Source: a virus | Virus record (IMG/VR): IMGVR_UViG_3300020430_002311 | Location: 1-62,895 of that record | Length of the DNA stretch: 62,895 bases | Reading direction: 5' to 3' (one strand) | Shown here: piece by piece, positions 49,199 to 57,773 of the stretch | Numbering within the stretch: the first letter of the stretch is position 1 | How the letters are laid out: every line of letters starts with the position of its first letter | Program-made: the position numbers and the translations under genes | Notes under the pieces: model-generated | Database searches by the model: none | Told to the model about the DNA's origin: nothing | Seen by the model: the letters and a program-made list of their open reading frames with translations, nothing else

Positions 49199-50973
49199 TG
49201 CCAACAAGAACAGTAGAATTTTTGGGACGCGGATTCATTGTTCCAGGATCTTACTCCGCATTCCGCGCCAAACCACAGTCCGGCGGGATCTCTCCGGACT
49301 TCAATACGCAAATACTAATCGGCGAAGCGAACAACGGCTGGAATGCTCTGGATACCAGCCTTCCCATGCTCAAGCGAGTGATGGAATTCACTTCCTTTGA
49401 GGAAGCCAAGCAAGTTCTGGTTTCCGGTCCGCTACTCGATGCCATCAAAGCTGCCTTCTCCCCTTCCAGGGATAGCAGGTTCGCCGGTGGTCCATTGCTT
49501 ATTCGAGCACTGAATCTGGCGGTCAATACAAGGGCCTCCGCAAGTCTGGACAACACCGCTGCGTCCCAATACTCCGCTAAGTATGTTACTCCCGGTCCCC
49601 GGGGCAATGAATCGCGAATCAGGATCTCGGCTGCGGGCGATTCAGTAGAGGTCGGCGACTCCAACGGCATCCAATCCGCAACCGGCCTCGATGCCCAGGA
49701 TATTACAATCACATACAGCGGAGATGCTACCACAGCAGAGCTTTCCTTTGATGGATCCAACCTTACAACAACTCTCACCGGCCAGACCGATGGGACCGAA
49801 AACCTTGATATTCCGGTCGATAGCGTTCCAACCCTGGCCGACCTGGCCGTCCGCATCAATTCGATGGCCGGTTACAATGCCGTTGTCGACAGCTCACCGG
49901 ATATTCTTACCAGAAACCTGGACCATGTAAGTGGAGTCGATGCCAAGGCAGGGGCCGTGGTCAAGGCTCTCCTTTATCGCCAGGAACAGGCATTATTCAA
50001 TCTCGGAAACGTCGAATTGGAGATTACCGGAGCAAGGAAGCCCCTGGCTGACACCGTGGGATTCGTATACCTCTCGGGTGGCGCATCGACTGCAGCCCAG
50101 CCCACGGACTACACAGATGCAATCGATATGCTGGAGAAGGTGCGAGGCTTCTTCATCAATCTCTGTTCCACCAATCAAGGTGCCGGGGCGTATCTCACGG
50201 ATTTCATCATCAAGTCCAACGGACCGGAAGGAGCCGATGAACGATTCGGAGGATTCGGTGCTGACCGTACCGACGATTTCACTACCCGGTGCGACAACGC
50301 AAAGCAGATCAACAGTGAGTATATGGTCTACGGCCTTTCCCCGGTAACTGTTCGAGGGGCAGACGGTATTGCCACAAAGACCTATGATGGATGGCTTCTG
50401 GCGGTAATCCACAATGCAATCAAAGCGTCCTCAAACATGCGGGAATCCGCCCTCTACAAGGATCTGAACATTGAAGATGCGCCGGAGATCCCTGGAACCG
50501 GCGACATCCGCAGAGCCATCCGGTCCGGGGGCCTTGTTGTGGATCGCAAACCGAACAATGGCCCATTCAAGATCACCTCGGATGTCACCACCTATCAGGC
50601 AACAAATCAGATTCTCAACAAGGCTTCAACTACCTGCACGGCCCTCGCACTGAACAAAGACCTGAGAGAATCTCTTCAGGATGCATTTCTCGGTGAAGTA
50701 CCAACCGATCCAGATGCCTTCGGAACAACTCTCACGGATTCAGACATTCGCACTTTCATCGAGCTGAAATTCGACCAGGACTACGTCCGGAACTTCGGCT
50801 GGCTAACCCGTAACGTTTATACCGGCCAGCCAGCCTGGAGACGCGACTTCCTTATCAGGCGCGACGGCAACGCAATCTACTTCGAGTTCCCGGACGGGAA
50901 GCTCGTCACGTCGCTCGATTACATTTTCAGTCTGCTCAATCTGGACGTTGTCCGGGGGAGCGCGCAATCATAA
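49198..50973 (+). CDS. Contractile tail sheath protein
   Basis: A 591-residue sheath subunit. The N-terminus RGFIVPGSYSAFRAKPQSGG, then ISPDFNTQILIGEANNGWNA, is a typical sheath opening. AFSPSRDSRFAGGPLLIRAL and YTDAIDMLEKVRGFFINLCS follow, and the C-terminal domain carries FIELKFDQDYVRNFGWLTRN and IYFEFPDGKLVTSLDYI, the region that links to the tube and neighbours. The inserted middle domain (SNGIQSATGLDAQDITITYS) is normal in large sheaths. It contracts to drive the tube through the envelope. Tube gene follows after 28 bp. Confidence 0.85.
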   Translation: MPTRTVEFLGRGFIVPGSYSAFRAKPQSGGISPDFNTQILIGEANNGWNALDTSLPMLKRVMEFTSFEEAKQVLVSGPLLDAIKAAFSPSRDSRFAGGPLLIRALNLAVNTRASASLDNTAASQYSAKYVTPGPRGNESRIRISAAGDSVEVGDSNGIQSATGLDAQDITITYSGDATTAELSFDGSNLTTTLTGQTDGTENLDIPVDSVPTLADLAVRINSMAGYNAVVDSSPDILTRNLDHVSGVDAKAGAVVKALLYRQEQALFNLGNVELEITGARKPLADTVGFVYLSGGASTAAQPTDYTDAIDMLEKVRGFFINLCSTNQGAGAYLTDFIIKSNGPEGADERFGGFGADRTDDFTTRCDNAKQINSEYMVYGLSPVTVRGADGIATKTYDGWLLAVIHNAIKASSNMRESALYKDLNIEDAPEIPGTGDIRRAIRSGGLVVDRKPNNGPFKITSDVTTYQATNQILNKASTTCTALALNKDLRESLQDAFLGEVPTDPDAFGTTLTDSDIRTFIELKFDQDYVRNFGWLTRNVYTGQPAWRRDFLIRRDGNAIYFEFPDGKLVTSLDYIFSLLNLDVVRGSAQS

Positions 50974-51001
50974 GGCCCTGTAGCCACTGGAGGAATAATA
51001 A

Positions 51002-51436
51002 ATGCCAGCACCCAAACTTGAAAATCCAGAGGTCCTCACTGGCTGTGATGTAACCATCAAGATGAACGGATCCCCGGTCGGCTTCGGGAAGAACGTCGAC
51101 ATCGAAGAGAATGTAAACCAACAACCAGTGGAGGCCATCGGCTACTGGAAGCCACGGGGGTTCAAATCGACCCGCTGGGATGGGACCCTCTCCATGGAGT
51201 TTCACATCCTTACTAAAAGGGGAACCGAGGGCGTAATACCGATCGACACCAGTTCCCCGACGGCCGCTTCTGCTGGCTTCTTCATGGAGTTCAACGAAAA
51301 GTCCACTGGAAAGCGCGTGGCAACTGCAATCGGGCACATTAACACCAGGGGATTCAATATCTCCAACAATGAGCTGTCTGGCCAACGCTGCCAGTTCGTC
51401 CTCCGAGATATCGACTACAAGGAAGGTTATAACTAA
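51002..51436 (+). CDS. Tail tube protein, XkdM-like
   Basis: A 144-residue tube subunit behind an AGGAGGAATAA ribosome site. Sequence features include EVLTGCDVTIKMNGSPVGFG and VDIEENVNQQPVEAIGYWKP, then RWDGTLSMEFHILTK and NTRGFNISNNELSGQRCQFV, the beta-barrel plus loop layout of XkdM/gpFII-type tube proteins. The stop overlaps the next ATG by one base. Length and position after the sheath gene are exactly as expected. Confidence 0.88.
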   Translation: MPAPKLENPEVLTGCDVTIKMNGSPVGFGKNVDIEENVNQQPVEAIGYWKPRGFKSTRWDGTLSMEFHILTKRGTEGVIPIDTSSPTAASAGFFMEFNEKSTGKRVATAIGHINTRGFNISNNELSGQRCQFVLRDIDYKEGYN

Positions 51437-52050
51437 TGCATCAGAACATTCTGAACCCAAAGCGTGACTTTACTATCACTGTCCAGGGCTGCACTCTGTT
51501 CGGACTTATCCCGCTGCCCAAAGAAGAGTTGGCGATCGATCTCAATGTATCCCGGAGACTTGAGGGTCAGCCTCTCCAGAGTATTCCGAAACAGACCTAT
51601 CAATACGTTTTGATGGCAGAAACCCTGAACATTGCGATCCGCGAAAAGCCAGAAGCCCTGGCCAATCTGGCCGACTGGATGGACTTTCCAGACCCGGAAT
51701 TCGTGACAGAGGCCTATGAGCAATACATCAAGAAGCAGTCCGAGTTCTATGCGGGGTTAAAAAAAAATAGTGGGGGAGGATCTACAGAAACACCTGTACA
51801 ACCCGAACGTAATGATGGACCTGTTCATCCTCAACCGGTACAAAACTCTCCCGTCCAGCCAGGGACTGGACAACCTGTATCCGGAACAGAAGTGGTTCCT
51901 GATCGCGGCGGAGTCCCTGCTGGGGGACATGTCCAGCATAACCAACCGAGCCCAGGCTTCCCTGCGTCTCCAAATGTTAGAGTCCCTCAAGGATCCCCTG
52001 GAAATCCTGCCGAAGGGAATGGCCAGCAGTATCTCCCGGGCGGGAATTGA
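51436..52050 (+). CDS. Tail assembly chaperone, upstream frame (G-type)
   Basis: Residues 1-107 form the folded chaperone, XkdN-like (KRDFTITVQGCTLFGLIPLP, YVLMAETLNIAIREKPEALA, FVTEAYEQYIKKQSEFYAGL). A run of nine A at 51759-51767 then allows slippage. Without slippage the frame continues for about 95 Pro/Gly/Gln-rich residues to 52050, unlike a folded domain. A -1 shift stops at once (TAG). A -2 or +1 shift enters the frame of the downstream helical protein and gives the usual long GT-type product. The ratio of short to long product is important for tail assembly in other phages. The Pro-rich extension may be translated or may be a by-product. Confidence 0.8.
   Translation: MHQNILNPKRDFTITVQGCTLFGLIPLPKEELAIDLNVSRRLEGQPLQSIPKQTYQYVLMAETLNIAIREKPEALANLADWMDFPDPEFVTEAYEQYIKKQSEFYAGLKKNSGGGSTETPVQPERNDGPVHPQPVQNSPVQPGTGQPVSGTEVVPDRGGVPAGGHVQHNQPSPGFPASPNVRVPQGSPGNPAEGNGQQYLPGGN
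51757..51767 (+). promoter_or_regulatory. Candidate programmed frameshift site (TT then nine A)
   Basis: TTA AAA AAA AAT in the chaperone frame. The downstream chaperone frame is open from 51761. A -2 or +1 slip joins the two; a -1 slip meets TAG at 51768-51770. Mu-type phages use a -2 shift in the same gene pair. A homopolymer sequencing error of one base is the alternative explanation. Confidence 0.6.
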
Positions 52051-52126
52051 TCCCGTCCAGGAAGGCCTGAATAAGATAGAATTGCAGAAGAAAGCCCTGG
52101 AGAAACAACTCAGGGGCGATGATTAG
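51770..52126 (+). CDS. Tail assembly chaperone, downstream frame (T-type)
   Basis: A 118-codon frame (open from 51761, first possible start GTG 51770) that overlaps the G-type frame for 280 bases. The product is helical and looks like the second half of GT chaperones: QKHLYNPNVMMDLFILNRYK, NLYPEQKWFLIAAESLLGDM, ASLRLQMLESLKDPLEI and NKIELQKKALEKQLRGDD. It binds the tape measure in related phages. The GTG has a GGGGG-like run after it but no ribosome site before it, which favours expression by frameshift rather than separate initiation. Confidence 0.75.
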   Translation: MGEDLQKHLYNPNVMMDLFILNRYKTLPSSQGLDNLYPEQKWFLIAAESLLGDMSSITNRAQASLRLQMLESLKDPLEILPKGMASSISRAGIDPVQEGLNKIELQKKALEKQLRGDD

Positions 52127-52208
52127 TTTCAGCGACTTGATTTCAAGAGCCGGTAATGCTGTTTCATCAATCCAGACAAGCGCATGGATGAATGCCGAGA
52201 TTGATTAG
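52119..52208 (+). CDS. 29-residue peptide at the tail-operon break point
   Basis: An ATG overlapping the chaperone stop (ATGATTAG) opens a 29-codon frame reading MISFSDLISRAGNAVSSIQT and ending WMNAEID. This is where a tape-measure gene normally starts. The frame ends 3 bases inside the end of a minus-strand gene. It may be a remnant left when the tape measure was relocated by inversion, or a real small protein. Support is only the overlap and the context. Confidence 0.35.
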   Translation: MISFSDLISRAGNAVSSIQTSAWMNAEID

Positions 52209-52885
52209 GGATTAGAAATCCTCTCCAGATCCTTCGCGATTTCCTGCTGAGTGGAGTATTTGTCTGCGCGGATTCGATCGATTACATCCGTAACAGTCGC
52301 AGGCTCGTTTCTTTCCTTCTCATTCTCGGGATCACTCGCCTTGCCAGACGGCACACTTTCAAGGGACAAAATTTTGGCTTTCAGTATATGGGCATCTTCC
52401 TTGTTGATTACCTCTATCTTGTCCAGGTCTACTTCAAAGACTTCTATCGTAGCTTGCAGGACCGAGTCGTCATCCCTTGCGGCCCATTCCTCTAATCTCA
52501 TCTGAACAGACCGAGGTGTGCGTTCAGATGCAGAAAAACGATCTGGGAAGAAAGTACTATAGCTTGTTTCTGCTTCCACATACCAGCCGAAGGCATCATC
52601 GCACCTCAAAACCAACCCGCCGCTACCGGAATAATGGAAAGGATTTGCCTTAGTTGATTTGATTTGAATCCCCGGCCGGAGCAATTCAGAAAAGGCTTTA
52701 TTGGCTTGCTTCGCGACCTCTGCTGCCCGTAATTTGAGCCCTTCGCCGGATAGATCGCGCTTCTCTTCCATGATCGGGGCAAGGACCGAACAAATTCGGT
52801 CTGTAGTCAGCACTTCTGGTGGCTGGGCCAGAATCGAGGATCCCGATACACAGAGTGCCAGAAAGACATTTGCTACAACTCGCAT
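52205..52885 (-). CDS. Secreted protein in the inverted tail block, unknown
   Basis: A 226-residue protein with a signal peptide (MRVVANVFLALCVSGSSILA, cleavage near AQ). The mature part has VLTTDRICSVLAPIMEEKRD and FHYSGSGGLVLRCDDAFGWY and a helical C-terminus. No lipobox. It is on the minus strand downstream of the tape measure, opposite to the tail genes on both sides. An exported protein here suggests lysogenic conversion or envelope modification. I do not recognise the family. Confidence 0.65.
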   Translation of the reverse strand: MRVVANVFLALCVSGSSILAQPPEVLTTDRICSVLAPIMEEKRDLSGEGLKLRAAEVAKQANKAFSELLRPGIQIKSTKANPFHYSGSGGLVLRCDDAFGWYVEAETSYSTFFPDRFSASERTPRSVQMRLEEWAARDDDSVLQATIEVFEVDLDKIEVINKEDAHILKAKILSLESVPSGKASDPENEKERNEPATVTDVIDRIRADKYSTQQEIAKDLERISNP

Positions 52886-52942
52886 GCGTTGATACTCTCC
52901 GGAATCCTTTGTATTTCAACCATTTTGTTATGCGCCAGACAA

Positions 52943-54667
52943 CTATCCCAGAAAATCTGCCAGACCATCACCCACGTCCTTGATAGTTTCCGTCAGCTTA
53001 TCCATTCCTTTAATGGCACCATCTATGCTCTTAAACAGTGTTCCTTGAATTTCCTGAATCCCCTTAGCAATGGGCTCCAAATTGCCGTCCATCGACTCCA
53101 TGATTTTCAGAAGTTGCTTTTGAGAGTCATGGGCGATCTGCATTGCTCTTTTGGCCGTATCACTCCTCTCATAGGCCATATCAGTTTCATTTTTCAGCTT
53201 CAAAGGACTTAAACTATGGGTTTTAATGGAAGCGCTCCCTGCGGGCCGCCTCTTTGAAAAATCGACGTTCGCACCCTCCCCTACAGAGGTCGTGATCTGG
53301 GAGTTCCGCATCAACATGCCCCAGGAAAAATCATTTGCTGCGAAGTTACGCCGCTTGAAATTCTGAAGAATCTTCCGGTTTTGGTCATTACCGATCCCCT
53401 GCTCAGCCTGCCGGTATGCTTCAAGGGGGTCCATTCCGGATGCCAGAAGCCTCGAGAGAACGAGGGAGCCCAAGGGTCCACCCTTATCTGCAGCTCGAAC
53501 GGACTTGTCGACCGCCTTAGCAATTTCCAATCCTCTACTTGCTGTGCTTCCATTCCTCGACTGGGTGGAGGACATCTGGGCAGCCAGACCGAGGAAATTC
53601 TTCATCTCGGTCTTATCCATGGTGCCGTATCCCTGATCGCGCATCCCTTTGGTATGACCGGCAATCTCCTGGAGGTATTCTCCCTGGCGAAGGTTTTGTA
53701 CATTCGCGGCCTTCATGTACCTCACAAACTCCATGGTCTTCATGTCCATGCCACCATAGCGAATCTTTCCCAAAGCGCTGGCTGCCTCCGAGGCTCCCAT
53801 CCCCTGGGACGCTGCGAATTTCAGTATGTCATCATCACCGGTACCCTTATTGGAAACCTTGTATCCTCTTCGCATTCCCGATTGTTTCAGAAATTCAAGG
53901 TTGGCCATACCTACTTCCGGATGGTTAAAAAGGCCTCCGCTATAATGGGTAAATCCTATCGCACGATAAGACTGCTGCTGGGACATCAATACATTGGAGT
54001 ATTTCTCGCCCATGGCCGAAATGGCCTTCATCAAGGCACCCGCTATCGCAAACACAATGCCTATGTAAGGAGCGGCTTTCCCCATCCCGGACATGGTTCC
54101 GCCGGGATTGCCCGGTCCCCCGGAACCCGTCCCGGAGCCACTACCAGACCCGCTTCCGCCAAGCCCTCTGGCATTTCGAAAGACGGCGTTCTGAACATAG
54201 AGCCGCTGGATGGGCTTGTTCTTCTTGGCGTTTTTCTCGCCAAAGAGACGGCCGAACATTCCGCCTCCGGCGTTCGCTGCACTCTGCAAGGCATCGGGCC
54301 CACCACCGGCGCCTTCCGATTCCCCTGCCCTGTTGTCCTTGTCTTTGTCCCGGCGGAACATGTCCCGGGTGCGTTTCAGGGCATCGATCTTGTCTTTGGC
54401 GGCATTGTAGAATCCGCCTCGAAGAAACTCTTCTTCGCCGGACTGTGCCTGCTGGGCGGCTTGCTGTGCATTCTGATAGACTTCCCGCTTTTTCTGCTCC
54501 TGACGCTTCTCCTCCATGCGGCGGCGTTGCACAGCGGCATAAGATTGGGGTCCTGCCTGGCCAGCATCGACTGCCGTCCTAATGGGCTGACCGGCCTGCT
54601 TTCGGAACTTCTTGACCTGCTGCCTGGCCTGTCTATCGTCCAGGTCGAGTTTTACATTGATAGGCAT
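52943..54667 (-). CDS. Tape measure protein (inverted relative to the tail operon)
   Basis: A 574-residue protein from the ATG at 54667; the longer frame to 54850 is not needed, since MPINVKLDLDDRQARQQVKK is a normal tape-measure start. Long charged helices (RRRMEEKRQEQKKREVYQNA), a Gly/Ser-rich linker with GSGSGSG repeats near residues 170-190, and a hydrophobic helix (APYIGIVFAIAGALMKAISA) fit tape measures of contractile phages, whose length sets the tail length. It lies on the minus strand, while the sheath, tube and chaperones upstream and the fibres downstream are on the plus strand. GACCGAAG lies 25 bases before the ATG. Confidence 0.75.
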   Translation of the reverse strand: MPINVKLDLDDRQARQQVKKFRKQAGQPIRTAVDAGQAGPQSYAAVQRRRMEEKRQEQKKREVYQNAQQAAQQAQSGEEEFLRGGFYNAAKDKIDALKRTRDMFRRDKDKDNRAGESEGAGGGPDALQSAANAGGGMFGRLFGEKNAKKNKPIQRLYVQNAVFRNARGLGGSGSGSGSGTGSGGPGNPGGTMSGMGKAAPYIGIVFAIAGALMKAISAMGEKYSNVLMSQQQSYRAIGFTHYSGGLFNHPEVGMANLEFLKQSGMRRGYKVSNKGTGDDDILKFAASQGMGASEAASALGKIRYGGMDMKTMEFVRYMKAANVQNLRQGEYLQEIAGHTKGMRDQGYGTMDKTEMKNFLGLAAQMSSTQSRNGSTASRGLEIAKAVDKSVRAADKGGPLGSLVLSRLLASGMDPLEAYRQAEQGIGNDQNRKILQNFKRRNFAANDFSWGMLMRNSQITTSVGEGANVDFSKRRPAGSASIKTHSLSPLKLKNETDMAYERSDTAKRAMQIAHDSQKQLLKIMESMDGNLEPIAKGIQEIQGTLFKSIDGAIKGMDKLTETIKDVGDGLADFLG

Positions 54668-54691
54668 ACCTGATCCTATTGATGGATCAAA

Positions 54692-54699
54692 CTTCGGTC
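54692..54699 (-). promoter_or_regulatory. Late-motif variant (GACCGAAG) for the tape measure
   Basis: A variant of the CCGATA motif on the minus strand, ending 25 bases from the ATG at 54667, the same spacing as on the plus strand. It shares a short divergent region with the fibre-unit motif at 54707-54714. Confidence 0.4.
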
Positions 54700-54706
54700 C
54701 AGCCTT

Positions 54707-54714
54707 GTCCGATA
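54707..54714 (+). promoter_or_regulatory. Late CCGATA motif for the fibre operon
   Basis: Reads GTCCGATA (context TTGTCCGATAG), ending 26 bases before the ATG at 54740. No Shine-Dalgarno sequence before the start. Confidence 0.6.
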
Positions 54715-54739
54715 GCCCTCTTCCAGGGATACTCCAGCC

Positions 54740-55126
54740 ATGGAAACACACCGCATTATTGTGGAGACTCTGGCCCGCAGCGAATCGCAGAAAGAACGTT
54801 CTATTCTCCCGAAGATCGAGCTGGAGGCCCAGACTCAGGAACCACAGCACCTTACCTACTGGATCAATGACCAGGATAACCTGGTAAACATCCCGATCAT
54901 TCCTTCCACGCTAAACTACCTGATTATCCGAGCCACCTATACCCAGGATGATACGCAAGCTGGAGTCCAGGCCGGTGACCTTGCGCCTTTCCACGTCCGG
55001 GTGGATGGCGACACCCAGGATCGGGCGCGCAAAGGCCTGTATGTTCTGACTGGAGATGTGACGAGTCTGGAAGTCGGCACCCCTGTAACCAACGGCAAAG
55101 TTGAACTCAAAGTACTGATGGGCTAA
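54740..55126 (+). CDS. Tail-fibre operon leader protein, beta-rich
   Basis: A 128-residue protein, first gene of the fibre operon. Helical start (HRIIVETLARSESQKERSIL), then beta-rich (LTYWINDQDNLVNIPIIPST, LNYLIIRATYTQDDTQAGVQ, PVTNGKVELKVLMG). It may be the fibre attachment base or a baseplate connector. I do not recognise a family. It ends 6 bp before the next gene. Confidence 0.6.
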   Translation: METHRIIVETLARSESQKERSILPKIELEAQTQEPQHLTYWINDQDNLVNIPIIPSTLNYLIIRATYTQDDTQAGVQAGDLAPFHVRVDGDTQDRARKGLYVLTGDVTSLEVGTPVTNGKVELKVLMG

Positions 55127-55132
55127 CTGTAG

Positions 55133-56308
55133 ATGCTTCGGGAGAGTCGATTCACACTTTCCGGGCTTGCTTCCCTGGTCCGCTTCGGGAAAGGCGGGAA
55201 GGCTATCCGCTCCACCTCGGAAGGGTTGGAGGCTCGGACCAATGACGATTCTGCGCTGGAACGGTTCCGTGGGGCTGACCCGGCACTACCCCAGGATCTC
55301 GTCCCCCTGGGCTATGCAGATAATCGATACGCGAACAGAGTAAACCCGGCAACCGGCGCAAAGCTCATTCGGACGAACCAGGCGGGCTCTTCCATCGAAG
55401 AGACCGGTATAGCCGTCGATGATGACGGCAATGTAACGATCCCCGGCAATCTGTTTGTGGAAGGCACTCAGACCCAGATCGATACCAGCACTCTCCAGGT
55501 AGAAGATAAGAACATCGAACTGGCTAAGAACGCCACCACGGATGCCGAGGCGGACGGCGGTGGCATTGATCTAATCGGCAACGTAAAGAAATGGATCCGG
55601 TGGATGCTGTCCAGAGATGCCTGGGTTTTCTCGGAAAACATCGACCTGGAATCTGGAAAAGAGTTTCGAATCGATGGAGTAGAACTCTTTGCTACCAGGT
55701 CCACTGACGATCTCCAGGAAGGATCGACAAACAAGTATTTCACTGACGGCATTGCCGACACCTGGCTGAACAACCGGAGCTCCGACGATATCCCCGAAGG
55801 ATCGACCAATCTATTCTTCACAGATACCAACGCAGCCAACTGGTTTGCGGCGCGTACAACGGACGAACTGGCCGAAGGATCGATCAATCTCTACTTCAAT
55901 AAATACCGGGTCAATGGCATGTTTCTGGTGGTAGACAGTGTCGGGCACGGTTTTTCCACGAATGATATCCTGGCAAAAGACCCGGTCACGGAGGCCTTTG
56001 TTCTGGCGGACTGCACGGATCCTCTGCGGACTCTACCGGCCGGAATAGTTGCGGCCGTCGTTACCCCAGACCAATTCGTTATGCTAACTTATGGCTGGCT
56101 CCAGGGAGATCCCGGCGACTACTCCTTTACCGGACGGGCCTATCTTGATGGGAGCACTCCCGGCGCCATTTCCGACACGGAACCGGCGACGGAAACCAGT
56201 GTAATCCTCGGCCAGATTGATTCCAACGGTGTCTTCCTGTTCCGGCCCCGGATAGACTACGGTACGGCCAATGGCTTCATAACTGAATTCGAGAACGGGC
56301 TGAACTGA
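55133..56308 (+). CDS. Tail fibre protein with STDDLxEGSTNxYFTD repeats
   Basis: A 391-residue fibre. Residues 1-170 lead into a shaft with three tandem repeats of about 24 residues (RSTDDLQEGSTNKYFTDGIA; RSSDDIPEGSTNLFFTDTNA; RTTDELAEGSINLYF), the fibre repeat seen in many myophages. The end is a beta-rich domain (GIVAAVVTPDQFVMLTYGWL, TSVILGQIDSNGVFLFRPRI). It would trimerise and bind the host surface. Its stop overlaps the next fibre gene's start. Confidence 0.78.
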   Translation: MLRESRFTLSGLASLVRFGKGGKAIRSTSEGLEARTNDDSALERFRGADPALPQDLVPLGYADNRYANRVNPATGAKLIRTNQAGSSIEETGIAVDDDGNVTIPGNLFVEGTQTQIDTSTLQVEDKNIELAKNATTDAEADGGGIDLIGNVKKWIRWMLSRDAWVFSENIDLESGKEFRIDGVELFATRSTDDLQEGSTNKYFTDGIADTWLNNRSSDDIPEGSTNLFFTDTNAANWFAARTTDELAEGSINLYFNKYRVNGMFLVVDSVGHGFSTNDILAKDPVTEAFVLADCTDPLRTLPAGIVAAVVTPDQFVMLTYGWLQGDPGDYSFTGRAYLDGSTPGAISDTEPATETSVILGQIDSNGVFLFRPRIDYGTANGFITEFENGLN

Positions 56309-56910
56309 TGAAGGAATTCCAGAAAATCGCAGCACGTCTCCGTGCGGAGTTCAATTCAATCCGCGCTCTGTTCGGGAGTTCCAATGGTCTGGCCACCCTG
56401 GATGGCTCGGGACATCTCCCGGATACCCAGCTTTCACTGGCTGGCAAGTCTACGGATGATCTTGCCGAAGGAAGCAATCTATACTTCACCGACGCCCGGG
56501 CAACTGACGCCGTTTCCGGAGCGCTATCGGCAAAACAGGACACTTCCGAGAAAGGCCAGCCAAACGGATATGCTTCATTGGACGGATCGGGGCAAGTCCC
56601 ATCCGCCCAGCTCCCGGCCGAGACAACTGATCATTTCCACCAGGACCCGGCCAGCGATCAGACCTGGTATTCCGTTCCCTCCCCCGGGACCTATTTGATC
56701 TTCCTGTTCGCCGAAATTGCGGCAGGGGCCACGCACGAGCTCTCTATAAACAATAACACGACCCCCGTATTCTCAAAGAGCAATGGCACTGGTTCTGGCC
56801 CCATGCCCTTCGCATTTACAACGGTCCAGGCTATATCCGACGCCACCAACGCGCTCTATATCAATTCTGCAAATCGCAACATGATGCTGACGGCCATCAA
56901 ACTGGCATAG
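56308..56910 (+). CDS. Short tail fibre, paralogue A
   Basis: A 200-residue fibre. The N-terminal 90 residues (KEFQKIAARLRAEFNSIRAL, LDGSGHLPDTQLSLAGKSTD, then EGSNLYFTDARATDAV) are closely similar to those of the following gene, showing a tandem duplication. The C-terminal 75 residues form a different beta domain (DQTWYSVPSPGTYLIFLFAE, TTVQAISDATNALYINSANR), which may bind another receptor. The ATG overlaps the previous stop. Confidence 0.75.
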   Translation: MKEFQKIAARLRAEFNSIRALFGSSNGLATLDGSGHLPDTQLSLAGKSTDDLAEGSNLYFTDARATDAVSGALSAKQDTSEKGQPNGYASLDGSGQVPSAQLPAETTDHFHQDPASDQTWYSVPSPGTYLIFLFAEIAAGATHELSINNNTTPVFSKSNGTGSGPMPFAFTTVQAISDATNALYINSANRNMMLTAIKLA

Positions 56911-56927
56911 GAAAGTGAAGCTATACG

Positions 56928-57773
56928 ATGAATGAGCTAAAACGAATAGCAGGTCGGATACGCGATGAGTTCAATGCTCTCCGGGCTAACTTTGGCCAGG
57001 CAAACGGCGTTGCCACGCTGAATGCGTCCGGAAAACTCCCGGACTCTCAGCTTTCCCTTTCCGGAAAAACGACGGATGCCCTGGCGGAAGGGTCCACCAA
57101 TCGCTATTTCACCGATGCCCGTGCCCAAAACGCCCTGGCTACTTCCCTGGCTGCCAAGCAGGACATTTCAGAAAAGGGGACTGCCAATGGGTATGCTTCC
57201 CTGGACAGCTCTGGGACCGTTCCGTTAGCGCAGCTCCCGGCGGCAGCCACCAACAGCCGTGTCGGGGAAATTGGGATATTCATGACATCGACGCCGCCAC
57301 AGGGAGTGGTCTACTTCAACCGGGCGAGCTTATCCCGGACCTCCTATTCAGACCTCTGGGCCTGGGTCCAGAACCATCCGGAACTATATGATGATACGGG
57401 ATCCGACAAACAGAAGTTCGGACCCGGTGATGACAGCACTACATTCGATTTACCGGACTGGAAAGGGATCGGAGTCCGTGGAGCGGGTACTTCGTCCGCT
57501 TTTCAAAAGGCAAACGGCAACTACTACGATGGAGGCAATCTGCTCGACGTACTCCTCGATGGCCTGAAGGACCACAGGCACTATGTGAGTGGATACGTTT
57601 ACTATGGAAACTCCACTTTCTGGATCTATTATTCAGGCACCGGCCACCCAAATGAGGCAGTAACACAGACCTACACTGCCGGGCCTGCGAGCAACAGTTC
57701 AGGCGATCCGCGGTCCACCGACGAGAACCGTGGAGTCACGGTCGCGATCCACTGGGGGATTCGTTATGAATAG
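56928..57773 (+). CDS. Short tail fibre with collar-like tip, paralogue B
   Basis: A 281-residue fibre, paralogous to the previous gene at the N-terminus (NELKRIAGRIRDEFNALRAN, LNASGKLPDSQLSLSGKTTD, EGSTNRYFTDARAQNAL). The second half is a tail-collar-like tip: VGEIGIFMTSTPPQGVVYFN, SYSDLWAWVQNHPELYDDTG, FDLPDWKGIGVRGAGTSSAF, and GVTVAIHWGIRYE. In collar domains the D-LP-x-x-G-hhhRG sequence is diagnostic. This is probably the main receptor-binding fibre. It overlaps the assembly-protein gene at the stop. Confidence 0.82.
   Translation: MNELKRIAGRIRDEFNALRANFGQANGVATLNASGKLPDSQLSLSGKTTDALAEGSTNRYFTDARAQNALATSLAAKQDISEKGTANGYASLDSSGTVPLAQLPAAATNSRVGEIGIFMTSTPPQGVVYFNRASLSRTSYSDLWAWVQNHPELYDDTGSDKQKFGPGDDSTTFDLPDWKGIGVRGAGTSSAFQKANGNYYDGGNLLDVLLDGLKDHRHYVSGYVYYGNSTFWIYYSGTGHPNEAVTQTYTAGPASNSSGDPRSTDENRGVTVAIHWGIRYE

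Noticed and set aside
53381-54673. 430-codon plus-strand frame opposite the tape measure
   Set aside because: It is the complement of a helical, low-complexity gene and reads as His/Cys/Leu-rich nonsense; the minus-strand frame has a proper tape-measure N-terminus.
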